Assembly: GCA_010029175.1 (NCBI GenBank)
Contig: RGNC01000017.1
Span: forward strand, 1 to 20,106
From: Synechococcaceae bacterium WB8_1B_136
GTDB taxonomy: Bacteria > Cyanobacteriota > Cyanobacteriia > PCC-6307 > Cyanobiaceae
DNA length: 20,106 nucleotides
Direction: 5' to 3'
This document shows, one piece after another, positions 1-8,358 of the stretch (within the stretch, counting starts at the first letter, position 1; each line of letters opens with the position of its first letter). A model generated the notes under the pieces. It was not told where the DNA came from and searched no databases. It saw nothing but the letters and a program-made list of their open reading frames with translations. Position numbers and translations under genes: made by a program.

Positions 1-316
1 ACAACAGCTGTTGGCGGCTGTGGCTGAGGCTCACGCAACCGGCCCCCGGCGGCAGCCGGGGCGGGGCCCCGGGGGGGCTGTGCAGGGGAACCTCTCCTGG
101 GGGCAGCCCCAGCAGTGGCGCGAGCACCCGGCGCAACAGCGCCCGGCTGATGCCGTAGCGGGCCTGCAGGGCGGGGGGCAGCTGGCGGCACCAGCTCCGC
201 TCCTGGTCGCTGAGCAGGGCCTGTACCTGCTCCGGCTCCAGCTGCAGGGGCAGCAGCCACAGGCAGGGGTGTTCGGGCAGCGAAGGCTTCAGGGCTCCCC
301 CTAGGCTCGCGCCCAT
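1..316 (-). CDS. 4'-phosphopantetheinyl transferase (HetI/Sfp type), 5' part; runs off left edge
   Basis: Translating the minus strand from an ATG at 316 gives 105 residues with no stop up to the window edge, so this is the N-terminal part only. Visible features are an N-terminal LWLLPLQL strand, an ARYGISRALLRRVLA helix that fits the conserved Arg-rich helix of Sfp/HetI enzymes, and VSLSHS near residues 95-100, the family's SHS motif. The Mg-binding G(I/V)D motif would lie outside the window. The family transfers phosphopantetheine from coenzyme A to acyl or peptidyl carrier proteins in the cytoplasm. A GAGGAG stretch sits only one base before the ATG, too close for a normal ribosome binding site, so the true start may be a little further in. 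The start is 19 bases from that of the divergent peroxiredoxin gene. Family assignment is good; the acyl carrier substrate cannot be told from this fragment. Confidence 0.82.
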   Translation of the reverse strand, partial: MGASLGGALKPSLPEHPCLWLLPLQLEPEQVQALLSDQERSWCRQLPPALQARYGISRALLRRVLAPLLGLPPGEVPLHSPPGAPPRLPPGAGCVSLSHSRQQLL

Positions 317-335
317 TCTCCTCAAGGCAGCTTCC

Positions 336-803
336 ATGGCCCTGCAGATCGGCGATGCCGCCCCCCAGTTCACCCTGCCCGATCAGAGCGGCCAGGAGGT
401 GAGCCTCAGCGACTTCCGCGGCACCCGCGTGGTGATCTACTTCTATCCCAAGGACGACACCCCGGGCTGCACCAAAGAGGCCTGCAACTTCCGCGACCAG
501 TGGAGCGCCTTCGAGCGGCATGGCATCGCGGTGCTGGGCATCAGCAAGGACGGCGCCACCAGCCACGCCAAGTTCATCGCCAAGTACGAGCTGCCCTTCA
601 CCCTGCTCACCGACGCCGAACCCTGTCCGGTGGCCGAGAGCTACGGCAGCTACGGCCTGAAGAAATTCATGGGCCGCGAATACATGGGCATGATGCGCCA
701 CACCTTCGTGGTGGATGGCGACGGCAAGATCGAGAAGATCTACCTCAAGGTGAAGGCCGAAACCATGGCCGAAGACATCCTCAAGGACCTCGCTCTGGCC
801 TGA
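336..803 (+). CDS. bcp: BCP/PrxQ-type peroxiredoxin
   Basis: This 155-residue protein is a thioredoxin-fold thiol peroxidase that reduces H2O2 and organic hydroperoxides at the expense of thioredoxin. The catalytic segment is TPGCTKEAC: the peroxidatic cysteine is Cys45, preceded by the family Thr and Pro, and Cys50 is in the place of the resolving cysteine of atypical two-cysteine BCP/PrxQ enzymes. The length matches the family (about 150-160). The downstream MMRHTFVVD segment holds the conserved Arg of the active-site pocket. There is no signal peptide, so it is probably cytosolic. The 3' end overlaps the convergent coaX gene by 23 bases. It shares its opening residues (MALQ-GD) with the 1-Cys peroxiredoxin at 6018, but the two belong to different subfamilies. 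Assignment is firm. Confidence 0.95.
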   Translation: MALQIGDAAPQFTLPDQSGQEVSLSDFRGTRVVIYFYPKDDTPGCTKEACNFRDQWSAFERHGIAVLGISKDGATSHAKFIAKYELPFTLLTDAEPCPVAESYGSYGLKKFMGREYMGMMRHTFVVDGDGKIEKIYLKVKAETMAEDILKDLALA

Positions 804-1542
804 GCCCCGCCAACTCCGCCAGGGCTTCCAGGCCCAGATCCGGAGCCCAGCGGAAGGGGATGCCCAGGCGCTCCAGTTCCGGCGCCAGCGCCTCGGCATC
901 GCCGCCGGTGAGCCACAGCTGCCAGCGCTGAAGCTCGGGGCTGCTGCCCTGCCGCCCCGAGCCTTCCTGAACCAGCTCCGCCCAGGCTCCGGCAATGGCG
1001 GCCCCACAGGCCCGCAGACAGCCACTGGCCATGGCCTCGGCCGTGGCCTCCGGCCATGGGGGCAACGGGTTGAGCTGAGCGCCGGCCTCCAGGTGGGGCA
1101 ACAGCGCCGTGCCGCTGCCCAGGGCCCGCAGCTGCAGGCCCAGCCCCGCACTGATCCGACCACCCGCAAAACATCCCTCCGCGTCCACGCGCGTGAGGCT
1201 CAGGGCCGTGCCGGCATCGGCCACCAGCACGCCACCGCCCCGCTGGCAGCGCCAGGCCCACCAGCCCGCCAGCGCCCGGTCGATGCCCAGCCAGGCCGGG
1301 GCCCGGCGCAGGGGCACCCGCTCGATCCGCAGCTGCCGCTCGGGGGGCAGGCCCAGGCCCTGGGGCACGGTGCCCACAGCGGCCCAGGCCGCCAGCTCCG
1401 GCCAGCCCTGCTCCAGGTGCGGCGCCAACGGCGGCGGCTGGTGCCAGCTCGCCAGGGCACCATCCCCCAGGGCCGCCCAGTGCCAATGGCTGTTGCCGAT
1501 CAACAGCACGCGCTCCGGGAACGGCCCCCGAGCGCGCTCCAC
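781..1542 (-). CDS. coaX: Type III pantothenate kinase
   Basis: This 253-residue protein belongs to the ASKHA-fold type III pantothenate kinases, which phosphorylate pantothenate in the first committed step of coenzyme A synthesis. Visible motifs are LLIGNS (residues 13-18) in the phosphate-loop position, DAGTALS (109-115, Asp109 being the likely general base), GGRISAG (127-133) and a later LTGGDAEAL. The usual bacterial first motif is D-x-GNT; here Asp is replaced by Leu and Thr by Ser, which I recall as a feature of cyanobacterial homologues. I chose the GTG at 1542 because it lies one base after the cysH stop and follows a GGGGAGGGG stretch; a second GTG at 1509 is possible. The one-base gap suggests translational coupling with cysH. 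Its last 23 bases overlap bcp on the other strand. Confidence 0.88.
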   Translation of the reverse strand: MERARGPFPERVLLIGNSHWHWAALGDGALASWHQPPPLAPHLEQGWPELAAWAAVGTVPQGLGLPPERQLRIERVPLRRAPAWLGIDRALAGWWAWRCQRGGGVLVADAGTALSLTRVDAEGCFAGGRISAGLGLQLRALGSGTALLPHLEAGAQLNPLPPWPEATAEAMASGCLRACGAAIAGAWAELVQEGSGRQGSSPELQRWQLWLTGGDAEALAPELERLGIPFRWAPDLGLEALAELAGLRPERGP

Positions 1543-1543
1543 C

Positions 1544-2284
1544 TCAGATCCCCTCCCCGCCAACACCCGGCAAGTGAATGCCGCATTCCTGCTTGAGCCC
1601 CCCGAAACGGGTGGCACGGCCGCTGCTGCTGCCGTCATCGGGGCCGCTGGAATGCCAGTCGCCCACCGTGGAGTAGCCCTTGTCAAACAGGGGGTGCTGG
1701 GGCAGCTGGTGCTGCTGCATGTAATAGAAAACGTCTTTGCTGGTCCAGTCCAGCAGCGGCCGCAGGGCCCAGCGACCCCGCACCTGCTCCAGGGGTTGCA
1801 TGCCCTTGCGGTGGTCCGTCTGACGACCGCGCACCCCACTGGCCCAGCAGCTCACCCGGAGATCGGCGAGAGCCCTGTCGAGGGGCTCCACCTTGCGGAT
1901 GCGGTGGTAGAGCTCCAGATCTCCCACCTCCCCGGTGCTCCACAGCTGGCCGTGCAGGGCCTCCATGCGGGCCGGGCTCATCTCCGCCTGCGCCACCCTC
2001 ACGTCGATGCCCAGCAGATCCATCAGGGTCTGGGCGTACTGGTAGGTCTCGGGGGGCAGGTAGCCGGTATCCACCCAGATCACCGGCACGGTGGCCGGCA
2101 GCTGGCTCACCAGATGCAGCGACACGGCCGATTGAATGCCGAAGCTGGTGGTGAGGGCAAAGCCCTCGCCGAACTGCTCCAAACCCCAGCGCATCCGGCC
2201 CAGGGCGTCGGCCTGGTCCAGCTCGCGGCAGGCCTGCTGGGGATCAAAGCCGGTGGGGATGGCCGTGGCAGCGCTCATTGTCAT
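1544..2284 (-). CDS. cysH: Phosphoadenylyl-sulfate (PAPS) reductase
   Basis: The 246-residue product reduces PAPS to sulfite in assimilatory sulfate reduction, using thioredoxin as electron donor. It has the PP-loop TTSFGIQSA (residues 45-53), then WVDTGYLPPETY, and the C-terminal catalytic segment ending in ECGIH (Cys about 234). The CC...CxxC cysteines that hold the 4Fe-4S cluster of APS reductases are absent, which favours PAPS over APS as substrate. Starts are available at 2299 (TTG), 2284 (ATG) and 2278 (ATG); I prefer 2284, since a G-rich stretch precedes it and the conserved part begins later. It heads a two-gene unit with coaX. Its 5' end faces the NDH-2 gene across 76 bases, which must hold both promoters unless they lie inside coding sequence. 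Confidence 0.93.
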   Translation of the reverse strand: MTMSAATAIPTGFDPQQACRELDQADALGRMRWGLEQFGEGFALTTSFGIQSAVSLHLVSQLPATVPVIWVDTGYLPPETYQYAQTLMDLLGIDVRVAQAEMSPARMEALHGQLWSTGEVGDLELYHRIRKVEPLDRALADLRVSCWASGVRGRQTDHRKGMQPLEQVRGRWALRPLLDWTSKDVFYYMQQHQLPQHPLFDKGYSTVGDWHSSGPDDGSSSGRATRFGGLKQECGIHLPGVGGEGI

Positions 2285-2360
2285 GCCCCCATCTTCCAAT
2301 GCCGCCGTTGCTGGTTAGGGTTCGGCCATCACCGTTGCGCCGGTCATCGCCCCCTCCACC

Positions 2361-3554
2361 GTGGCCGAGTCCTCCCCCGTCGTGATCGTTGGCGGCGGCT
2401 TCGGCGGCCTCTCGACGGCGCTGCAGCTGGCCCAGCACCCCAACCACCCACCGCTGCTGCTGATCGAGCCGCAGGAGCGCTTTCTGTTTCTGCCCCTGCT
2501 CTATGAGCTGCTCAGCGCGGAGCTGAGCCGCTGGCAGATCGCTCCCCCCTACGCCGATCTGCTCGCGGGGCAGGGCATCGCCTGGCTGCGCGACCGCGTG
2601 GCCACCATCGACACCGACAGCGCCACCCTGCGCACCGAGGGGGGCCGGGAGCTCCGCTACGGCCAACTGGTGATCGCCACCGGGGGGCGGCCGGAAAGCT
2701 TCGGCATCCCTGGAGTGGAGCAGCATGCCCTGGGCTTCCGCAGCCTGGCCGACGTGGAGCGGCTGCAGCGGCTGGTGCAGACCCTGCGGCAGCGGCGGCG
2801 CCCCCTGCAGCGCCTGGTGGTGGTGGGGGCAGGGGCCAGCGGCGTGGAACTCGCCTGCAAGCTCGCCGACCTGCTGGAGGGCAGTGCGGTGATTGAACTG
2901 GTGGAGCAGGGGGCGGAGCTGCTGCCGGCCTCCAAGGCCTTCAACCGCGACCAGGCCCGCCTGGCCCTGCAGCGGCGCGACATCCGCCTGCGCACCGGCA
3001 CCCGCGTGGTGGCGGTGGGGGCCGATGGCCTGGAGCTCAGCCGGTCGACCCAGACCGATGGGGGCCAGCACCTCCAGGCCGACGCCGTGATCTGGACCGC
3101 TGGGGTGGCGGGCTGCGTGCCCGCGATCAGCCCGCCGCTGGCCCTGGATCGCCGCGGCCGGCTGCTCTGCAACGCCGACCTGAGCGTGGCGGGCCTGAGC
3201 CAGGTGTTTGCCCTCGGCGATGCTGCGTCCTGCCCTGCCGACGACACGGCCCCAGACGCCAACCTGCCGACCAGCGCCCACCCAGCCACGGCCCAGGTGG
3301 CCTACCAACAGGCGGAACAGCTGGCCGCCAATCTGCTGCGTGCCCGGGCCGGCGAGCCGCTGCTGCCCTTCCAGTGGAGGGATCTGGGGGAGATGCTGGG
3401 GCTCGGCATCGGCCAGGCCAGCATCACCGGCATGGGCATCACCCTGGCGGGCCCGGCTGCCTACCAGCTGCGGCGGCTGGCCTACCTGGCCCGGCTGCCG
3501 GGGCTGCAGCAGAAGCTGAAGGTGGCCGCCGGCTGGCTGGCGGCCTGGAGCTGA
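2361..3554 (+). CDS. Type II NADH dehydrogenase (NDH-2), FAD-dependent
   Basis: This 397-residue flavoprotein fits single-subunit NAD(P)H:quinone oxidoreductases, which pass electrons to the plastoquinone pool at the membrane face without pumping protons. It has an N-terminal FAD-binding GGGFGG (residues 11-16), a second Rossmann motif VVGAGASGVELA for NAD(P)H (about 154-165), and a GDAA segment (286-289) that contacts FAD. The C-terminal segment (about 365-397) is rich in Leu and Arg and resembles the amphipathic membrane-binding tail of the family. The start is a GTG at 2361; the FAD motif begins only ten residues later, so little of the N terminus can be missing. It is divergent from cysH and followed after eight bases by a HAD hydrolase gene. 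It could be NdbA, NdbB or NdbC; I cannot choose among them from sequence alone. Confidence 0.9.
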   Translation: MAESSPVVIVGGGFGGLSTALQLAQHPNHPPLLLIEPQERFLFLPLLYELLSAELSRWQIAPPYADLLAGQGIAWLRDRVATIDTDSATLRTEGGRELRYGQLVIATGGRPESFGIPGVEQHALGFRSLADVERLQRLVQTLRQRRRPLQRLVVVGAGASGVELACKLADLLEGSAVIELVEQGAELLPASKAFNRDQARLALQRRDIRLRTGTRVVAVGADGLELSRSTQTDGGQHLQADAVIWTAGVAGCVPAISPPLALDRRGRLLCNADLSVAGLSQVFALGDAASCPADDTAPDANLPTSAHPATAQVAYQQAEQLAANLLRARAGEPLLPFQWRDLGEMLGLGIGQASITGMGITLAGPAAYQLRRLAYLARLPGLQQKLKVAAGWLAAWS

Positions 3555-3562
3555 CACCAGCC

Positions 3563-4236
3563 ATGGGCCAGCACCCCGGAACACAGCTCCAGCCCCCTCG
3601 CGGACTGCTGCTGGACGCCATGGGCACCCTGATCGGCCTGCGGGCATCGGTGGGCAGCACCTACGCCAGCCTTGCCGCGGACCATGGCGTGGCGGTGGAG
3701 GCCAGCGCCATTGATCGGGTGTTCCCCGCCATCTACCGGGCCGCGCCACCCCTGGCCTTCCCGGGCCTGAGCGGAGCGGCGCTGCTGGAGGCCGAACAGC
3801 AGTGGTGGATCAGCCGCATCGCCGAGGCCTTCGCCGCCTGCGGCCATCCGGAGCCCCTGCCGGAGGCCCTGGGCCCGGCGCTGTTCGCCCAGTTCGCCCG
3901 GCCCGACCTGTGGCGGGTGTACCCGGATGTGGATGGACAGCTGCGGCAGTGGAAGCAGCGGGGCCTGCAGCTGGCGGTGGTGAGCAACTTCGACCAGCGC
4001 CTGCTCGGCCTGCTGGAGGGGCTGGCCCTGGCGGACCTGTTCAGCGCCGTGGTGGTGTCCAGTGCGGTGGGAGCCGCCAAACCGGATCCCCGGCCCTTTC
4101 ACTGCGCCCTTGAGGCCCTGGCCCTGGCCCCCGCTGAGGCCTGGCACGTGGGGGACAGCCCGGAGGACGAGGCCGGAGCGCGCGCCGCCGGTGTGCGCTG
4201 TGTGCTGATCCGGCGCCCCGGGCCCGCCGGCGCCGC

Positions 4237-4240
<4 letters not shown>
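3563..4240 (+). CDS. HAD-superfamily hydrolase (haloacid dehalogenase-like, HDHD3/YjjG-like)
   Basis: This 225-residue protein has all four HAD motifs: nucleophile Asp18 in LLLDAMGTL, motif II VVSNFD (Ser141), Lys173 in AAKPDP, and motif IV HVGDSPEDE (about 195-203). Motif I has Met where phosphatases usually carry the second Asp acid/base (D-x-D). Other HAD subfamilies also vary there, so it may be a phosphatase of reduced activity or act on an unusual substrate. The four-helix cap lies between motifs I and II. The ATG at 3563 is eight bases after the NDH-2 stop. The stop overlaps the TTG start of hflX by four bases (TTGA), so the two are probably co-translated. The substrate is unknown. Confidence 0.85.
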
Positions 4241-5931
<1,691 letters not shown>

Positions 5932-5943
5932 CGGCGGCCACAA

Positions 5944-5982
5944 CACAGCCCGGCCGGGGCTCCAAACCGCGGCAGGGCTGTG
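5944..5982. other. Inverted repeat between hflX and peroxiredoxin gene
   Basis: CACAGCCC (5944-5951) pairs with GGGCTGTG (5975-5982) around a 23-base GC-rich loop. It lies in the 86-base gap after the hflX stop. No T-run follows, so it is not a canonical intrinsic terminator. It could act as an RNA-processing or stability hairpin, or as an operator for the peroxiredoxin gene that begins 36 bases further on. Confidence 0.35.
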
Positions 5983-6017
5983 GCAGCATCGGTCGGTTTC
6001 ACGCTTCGCAACAGGCC

Positions 6018-6653
6018 ATGGCGCTGCAGCTCGGCGATACCGTTCCCGACTTCACCCAGGATTCCCAGCTGGGTCCGATCAATCTCTACGACTTCGCCGG
6101 CGACAGCTGGGTGGTGCTGTTCTCCCACCCCGCCGACTACACCCCGGTCTGCACCACCGAGCTGGGCGAGGTGTCGCGCCTGCGCCCGGAATGGGAGAAG
6201 CGCAACGTGAAAACCATTGCCCTGAGCGTGGATTCCGCCGAGAGCCACAAGGGCTGGATCAACGACATCAACGAGACCCAGCACACCTCGGTCGACTACC
6301 CGATCCTGGCCGACGCCGACAAGAAGGTGGCCGATCTCTACGGGATGATTCACCCGAATTCCCTCAACAACCTCACGGTGCGTTCGGTGTTCATCATCGA
6401 CCCCAACAAGAAGCTGCGCCTGCAGATCACCTACCCCGCCAGCACCGGCCGCAACTTCGATGAGATCCTGCGGGTGATCGATTCCCTGCAGCTCACCGAC
6501 CACCACTCCGTGGCCACCCCGGTGAACTGGAAGGACGGCGACGACTGCGTGGTGGTGCCCTCCATCCCCACCGACGAGGCCCGCAACAAGTTCCCCAAGG
6601 GGGTCACCGAAATCCGGCCCTACCTGCGCCTCACCCCTCAGCCCAACAAGTGA
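6018..6653 (+). CDS. 1-Cys peroxiredoxin (Prx6/AhpC-TSA family)
   Basis: The 211-residue protein is a thiol peroxidase of the Prx6 class. The peroxidatic Cys45 lies in ADYTPVCTTELG, with the family Thr and Pro. The long C-terminal domain after about residue 160, ending in the FPKGVTEIRPYLR segment, is the hallmark of Prx6-type enzymes. The only other cysteine is in the GDDCVVVP segment (about 182), and there is no VCP motif of typical 2-Cys enzymes, so reduction probably uses an outside thiol. There is no signal peptide. GC is slightly lower and the codons look well optimised compared with its neighbours, as expected for an abundant protein. It follows hflX after 86 bases and is followed by anmK after 10 bases, so read-through into anmK is likely. 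Confidence 0.94.
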   Translation: MALQLGDTVPDFTQDSQLGPINLYDFAGDSWVVLFSHPADYTPVCTTELGEVSRLRPEWEKRNVKTIALSVDSAESHKGWINDINETQHTSVDYPILADADKKVADLYGMIHPNSLNNLTVRSVFIIDPNKKLRLQITYPASTGRNFDEILRVIDSLQLTDHHSVATPVNWKDGDDCVVVPSIPTDEARNKFPKGVTEIRPYLRLTPQPNK

Positions 6654-6663
6654 GCCACCGCTG

Positions 6664-7863
6664 ATGCGGGTGTTGGGGTTGATGAGCGGCACCAGCGCCG
6701 ATGGCGTTGATGCCGTGTTGGCCAGCTTCAGCGGCCCTCCCCAACGCCCCCGCTGGCGCCTCCTGGAGAGCGCCAGTGCCCCCTACCCCGACGCCCTGCG
6801 GCGCCGGCTGATCGCCGCGGGCCAGGGAGAGGCCCTCACCGCCGCCGATCTGCTCGAGCTGGGGGAGGCCCTCACCGAGGCCCAGGCCGCCGCTGCCCGC
6901 GCCTGCGACCCCACCGGCTCCGCGCAGCTGGTGGGCTGCCACGGCCAGACCCTCTGGCATCGCCCCCCCAGTAGTGGCCGCCGCGGCGCCAGCTGGCAGC
7001 TCCTGCAGGGCCCGCTGCTGGCCCAGCTGCTGGGGGCCCCGGTGGTGTTCGACTTCCGCTCCGCCGACCTGGCCCTCGGCGGCCAGGGGGCACCGCTGGT
7101 GCCAGCCGCCGACGACGCCCTGCTGCCCGCCATCGGCGGCTGGCGAGCCCTGCTCAACCTGGGGGGCATCGCCAACCTTACCCTGCTGCCCCCTGCAGCG
7201 GGCCCCGATCGCCAGGCCCAGGTGCTGGGCTGGGATTGCGGGCCCGCCAACACCCTGCTGGACCTGACGGTGCAGCACTTCAGCCAGGGACGCCTGAACT
7301 TCGATGCCGATGGCCGCTGGGCCCGCCGCGGCCGGGTGCACGAGGCTGTAGTTCAGCGCTGGCTTGAGGAGCCCTACTTCCAGCAGGCGCCCCCGAAATC
7401 CACGGGCCGTGAGCTGTTCGGCCGCCTCGATCTGGAACGCCGCCTCGGCGATCTGGGCCAGCCCCTGGATGCGGCGGATGCCCTGGCCACCCTCACCGCC
7501 TTCACGGCGGCCGTGGTGGCCAATGATCTGCGCCGGGCGCCGGCGGTGCTGGAGCTGCTGGTGGCCGGAGGGGGCGCCCGCAACGGCCTGCTGATGGAGG
7601 AGCTGAGGCGGCGCTGCCGCGGCCTGCAGGTGCGTCCGCTGGCGGAACTGGGCATCGGCGCCAGCGAGCGGGAACCCCTGGCCTTCGCCCTGCTGGCCTG
7701 GTGGCATCAGCAGGGGCACCCCGGGTCGCTGCCCTCGGTCACCGGGGCGCCGGAAGCGGCGCTGCTGGGGGTGTGCGCCTGGCCCCCCACGCAGCGGCCC
7801 CGGAGTTGCAGGTCAACAACCGCCACGATCCGGAACGCCTTCAGCCCACTGTTCATACGCTGA
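6664..7863 (+). CDS. anmK: Anhydro-N-acetylmuramic acid kinase
   Basis: The 399-residue product fits AnmK, which phosphorylates and hydrolyses 1,6-anhydro-MurNAc to MurNAc-6-phosphate during peptidoglycan recycling. Motifs in order are GLMSGTSADGVDA (5-17, ATP phosphate contacts), CHGQTLWHRP (about 92-101), DFRSADLALGGQGAPLVP (about 129-146, carrying the catalytic Asp), LNLGGIANLT (about 164-173), WDCGPANTLLD (about 193-203) and AGGGARN near 302-308. The last 25 or so residues, rich in Arg, Ser and Thr after GVCAWPP, lie beyond the usual end of the family and may be a relaxed tail. The start is an ATG ten bases after the peroxiredoxin stop. No lytic transglycosylase or MurQ gene is near. Assignment is firm. 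Confidence 0.94.
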   Translation: MRVLGLMSGTSADGVDAVLASFSGPPQRPRWRLLESASAPYPDALRRRLIAAGQGEALTAADLLELGEALTEAQAAAARACDPTGSAQLVGCHGQTLWHRPPSSGRRGASWQLLQGPLLAQLLGAPVVFDFRSADLALGGQGAPLVPAADDALLPAIGGWRALLNLGGIANLTLLPPAAGPDRQAQVLGWDCGPANTLLDLTVQHFSQGRLNFDADGRWARRGRVHEAVVQRWLEEPYFQQAPPKSTGRELFGRLDLERRLGDLGQPLDAADALATLTAFTAAVVANDLRRAPAVLELLVAGGGARNGLLMEELRRRCRGLQVRPLAELGIGASEREPLAFALLAWWHQQGHPGSLPSVTGAPEAALLGVCAWPPTQRPRSCRSTTATIRNAFSPLFIR

Positions 7864-7865
7864 AG
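7839..7865. other. Inverted repeat across the anmK stop codon
   Basis: CTTCAGC (7839-7845) pairs with GCTGAAG (7859-7865) around a 13-base loop. The second arm includes the TGA of anmK. There is no T-run. A TACGCT hexamer at 7856-7861 overlaps it and could be a -10 element for the small gene that starts at 7888. Either reading is weak. Confidence 0.3.
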
Positions 7866-7887
7866 ATCCATTGCTGCCCGTTGTGCC

Positions 7888-8121
7888 ATGAGCGCCGGCA
7901 ACGCCCCCAGCCTCTACGAGCGCATCCGTGCCGACCATGCCCTCACCCAGGAGCTGTTCCGCCAGGCCCTCCAGGACCCCTCAGGCACCCTCAGCCGCAT
8001 CTGTGAGCTGGGTGGCAGCTGGGGGCTGCCGGTGAGCCGCGAGGAGGTGAAGGCCCACCTGGCCAGCGTCGATGACGCCGACACCAAGCAGTGGCTGCTG
8101 AAGGCCCGGGGCGGCCTCTAA
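7888..8121 (+). CDS. Nif11-like small protein
   Basis: The 77-residue protein resembles the Nif11-type leader domain: an N-terminal helix with D-x-x-L (RADHALTQELFRQAL), a middle Gly-rich turn after an acidic/Cys helix (ICELGGSWGLPVSREEV), then a C-terminal helix ending in KARGGL. Nif11 domains serve as leader peptides of ribosomally made modified peptides in picocyanobacteria, and also occur as stand-alone proteins of unknown role. A double Gly is the usual cleavage site in leaders, but here only one Leu follows it, so there is no core peptide. No lanthionine synthetase or peptidase-ABC transporter gene is in the window. The gene begins 24 bases after anmK, probably in the same transcript or from its own weak promoter. 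That it is a real gene is likely; the family call is moderate. Confidence 0.62.
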   Translation: MSAGNAPSLYERIRADHALTQELFRQALQDPSGTLSRICELGGSWGLPVSREEVKAHLASVDDADTKQWLLKARGGL

Positions 8122-8250
8122 CTGGGCACGGCGGGCGGGGATCCTCGGCCGCCGATCCTGGCCCATCCAACTGAAGAACAGCCAGTAGCTCACGATGGCC
8201 AAGCCGGCGGCCACCACCAGGGCTGCCACCTGTTCCAGACGCTTCACCAT
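7981..8250 (-). CDS. Possible small single-span membrane protein (hypothetical)
   Basis: This minus-strand frame gives 89 residues. The first 45 look like a genuine short membrane protein: MVKRLEQ, then a hydrophobic span from about residue 8 to 29 (VAALVVAAGLAIVSYWLFFSWM), then a basic segment (RRPRIPARR). The rest lies opposite the Nif11-like gene and looks like a shadow of it, so the real product may have been shorter or may simply tolerate the overlap of 141 bases. No ribosome binding site precedes the ATG. It faces the ABC-F gene divergently with 108 bases between. The hydrophobic span with flanking charges supports it; the antisense overlap and GC-driven open frames argue against it. 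Confidence 0.4.
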   Translation of the reverse strand: MVKRLEQVAALVVAAGLAIVSYWLFFSWMGQDRRPRIPARRAQLEAAPGLQQPLLGVGVIDAGQVGLHLLAAHRQPPAATQLTDAAEGA

Positions 8251-8358
8251 GGCGTTCGGCGCCTGCAGAACACCGACCAGTCTGCAGGCCAGGGGGGATG
8301 ATGCAGATCAGAACGGGCCAGCGAGCCCTGATCGGCTCACCCTTCCTGGCCCCACCCT

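Noticed and set aside
11..304. 97-residue plus-strand ORF at the left edge
   Set aside because: It lies opposite a minus-strand frame with clear PPTase motifs and has low-complexity Gln/Gly/Pro composition.
2244..3749. 501-residue open frame antisense to NDH-2
   Set aside because: Shadow of the NDH-2 and HAD genes with biased composition and no recognisable fold.
8122..8180. GC-rich palindromic stretch after the Nif11-like gene as a terminator
   Set aside because: Arms such as GGATC/GATCC are short and interrupted, and no T-run follows on either strand.
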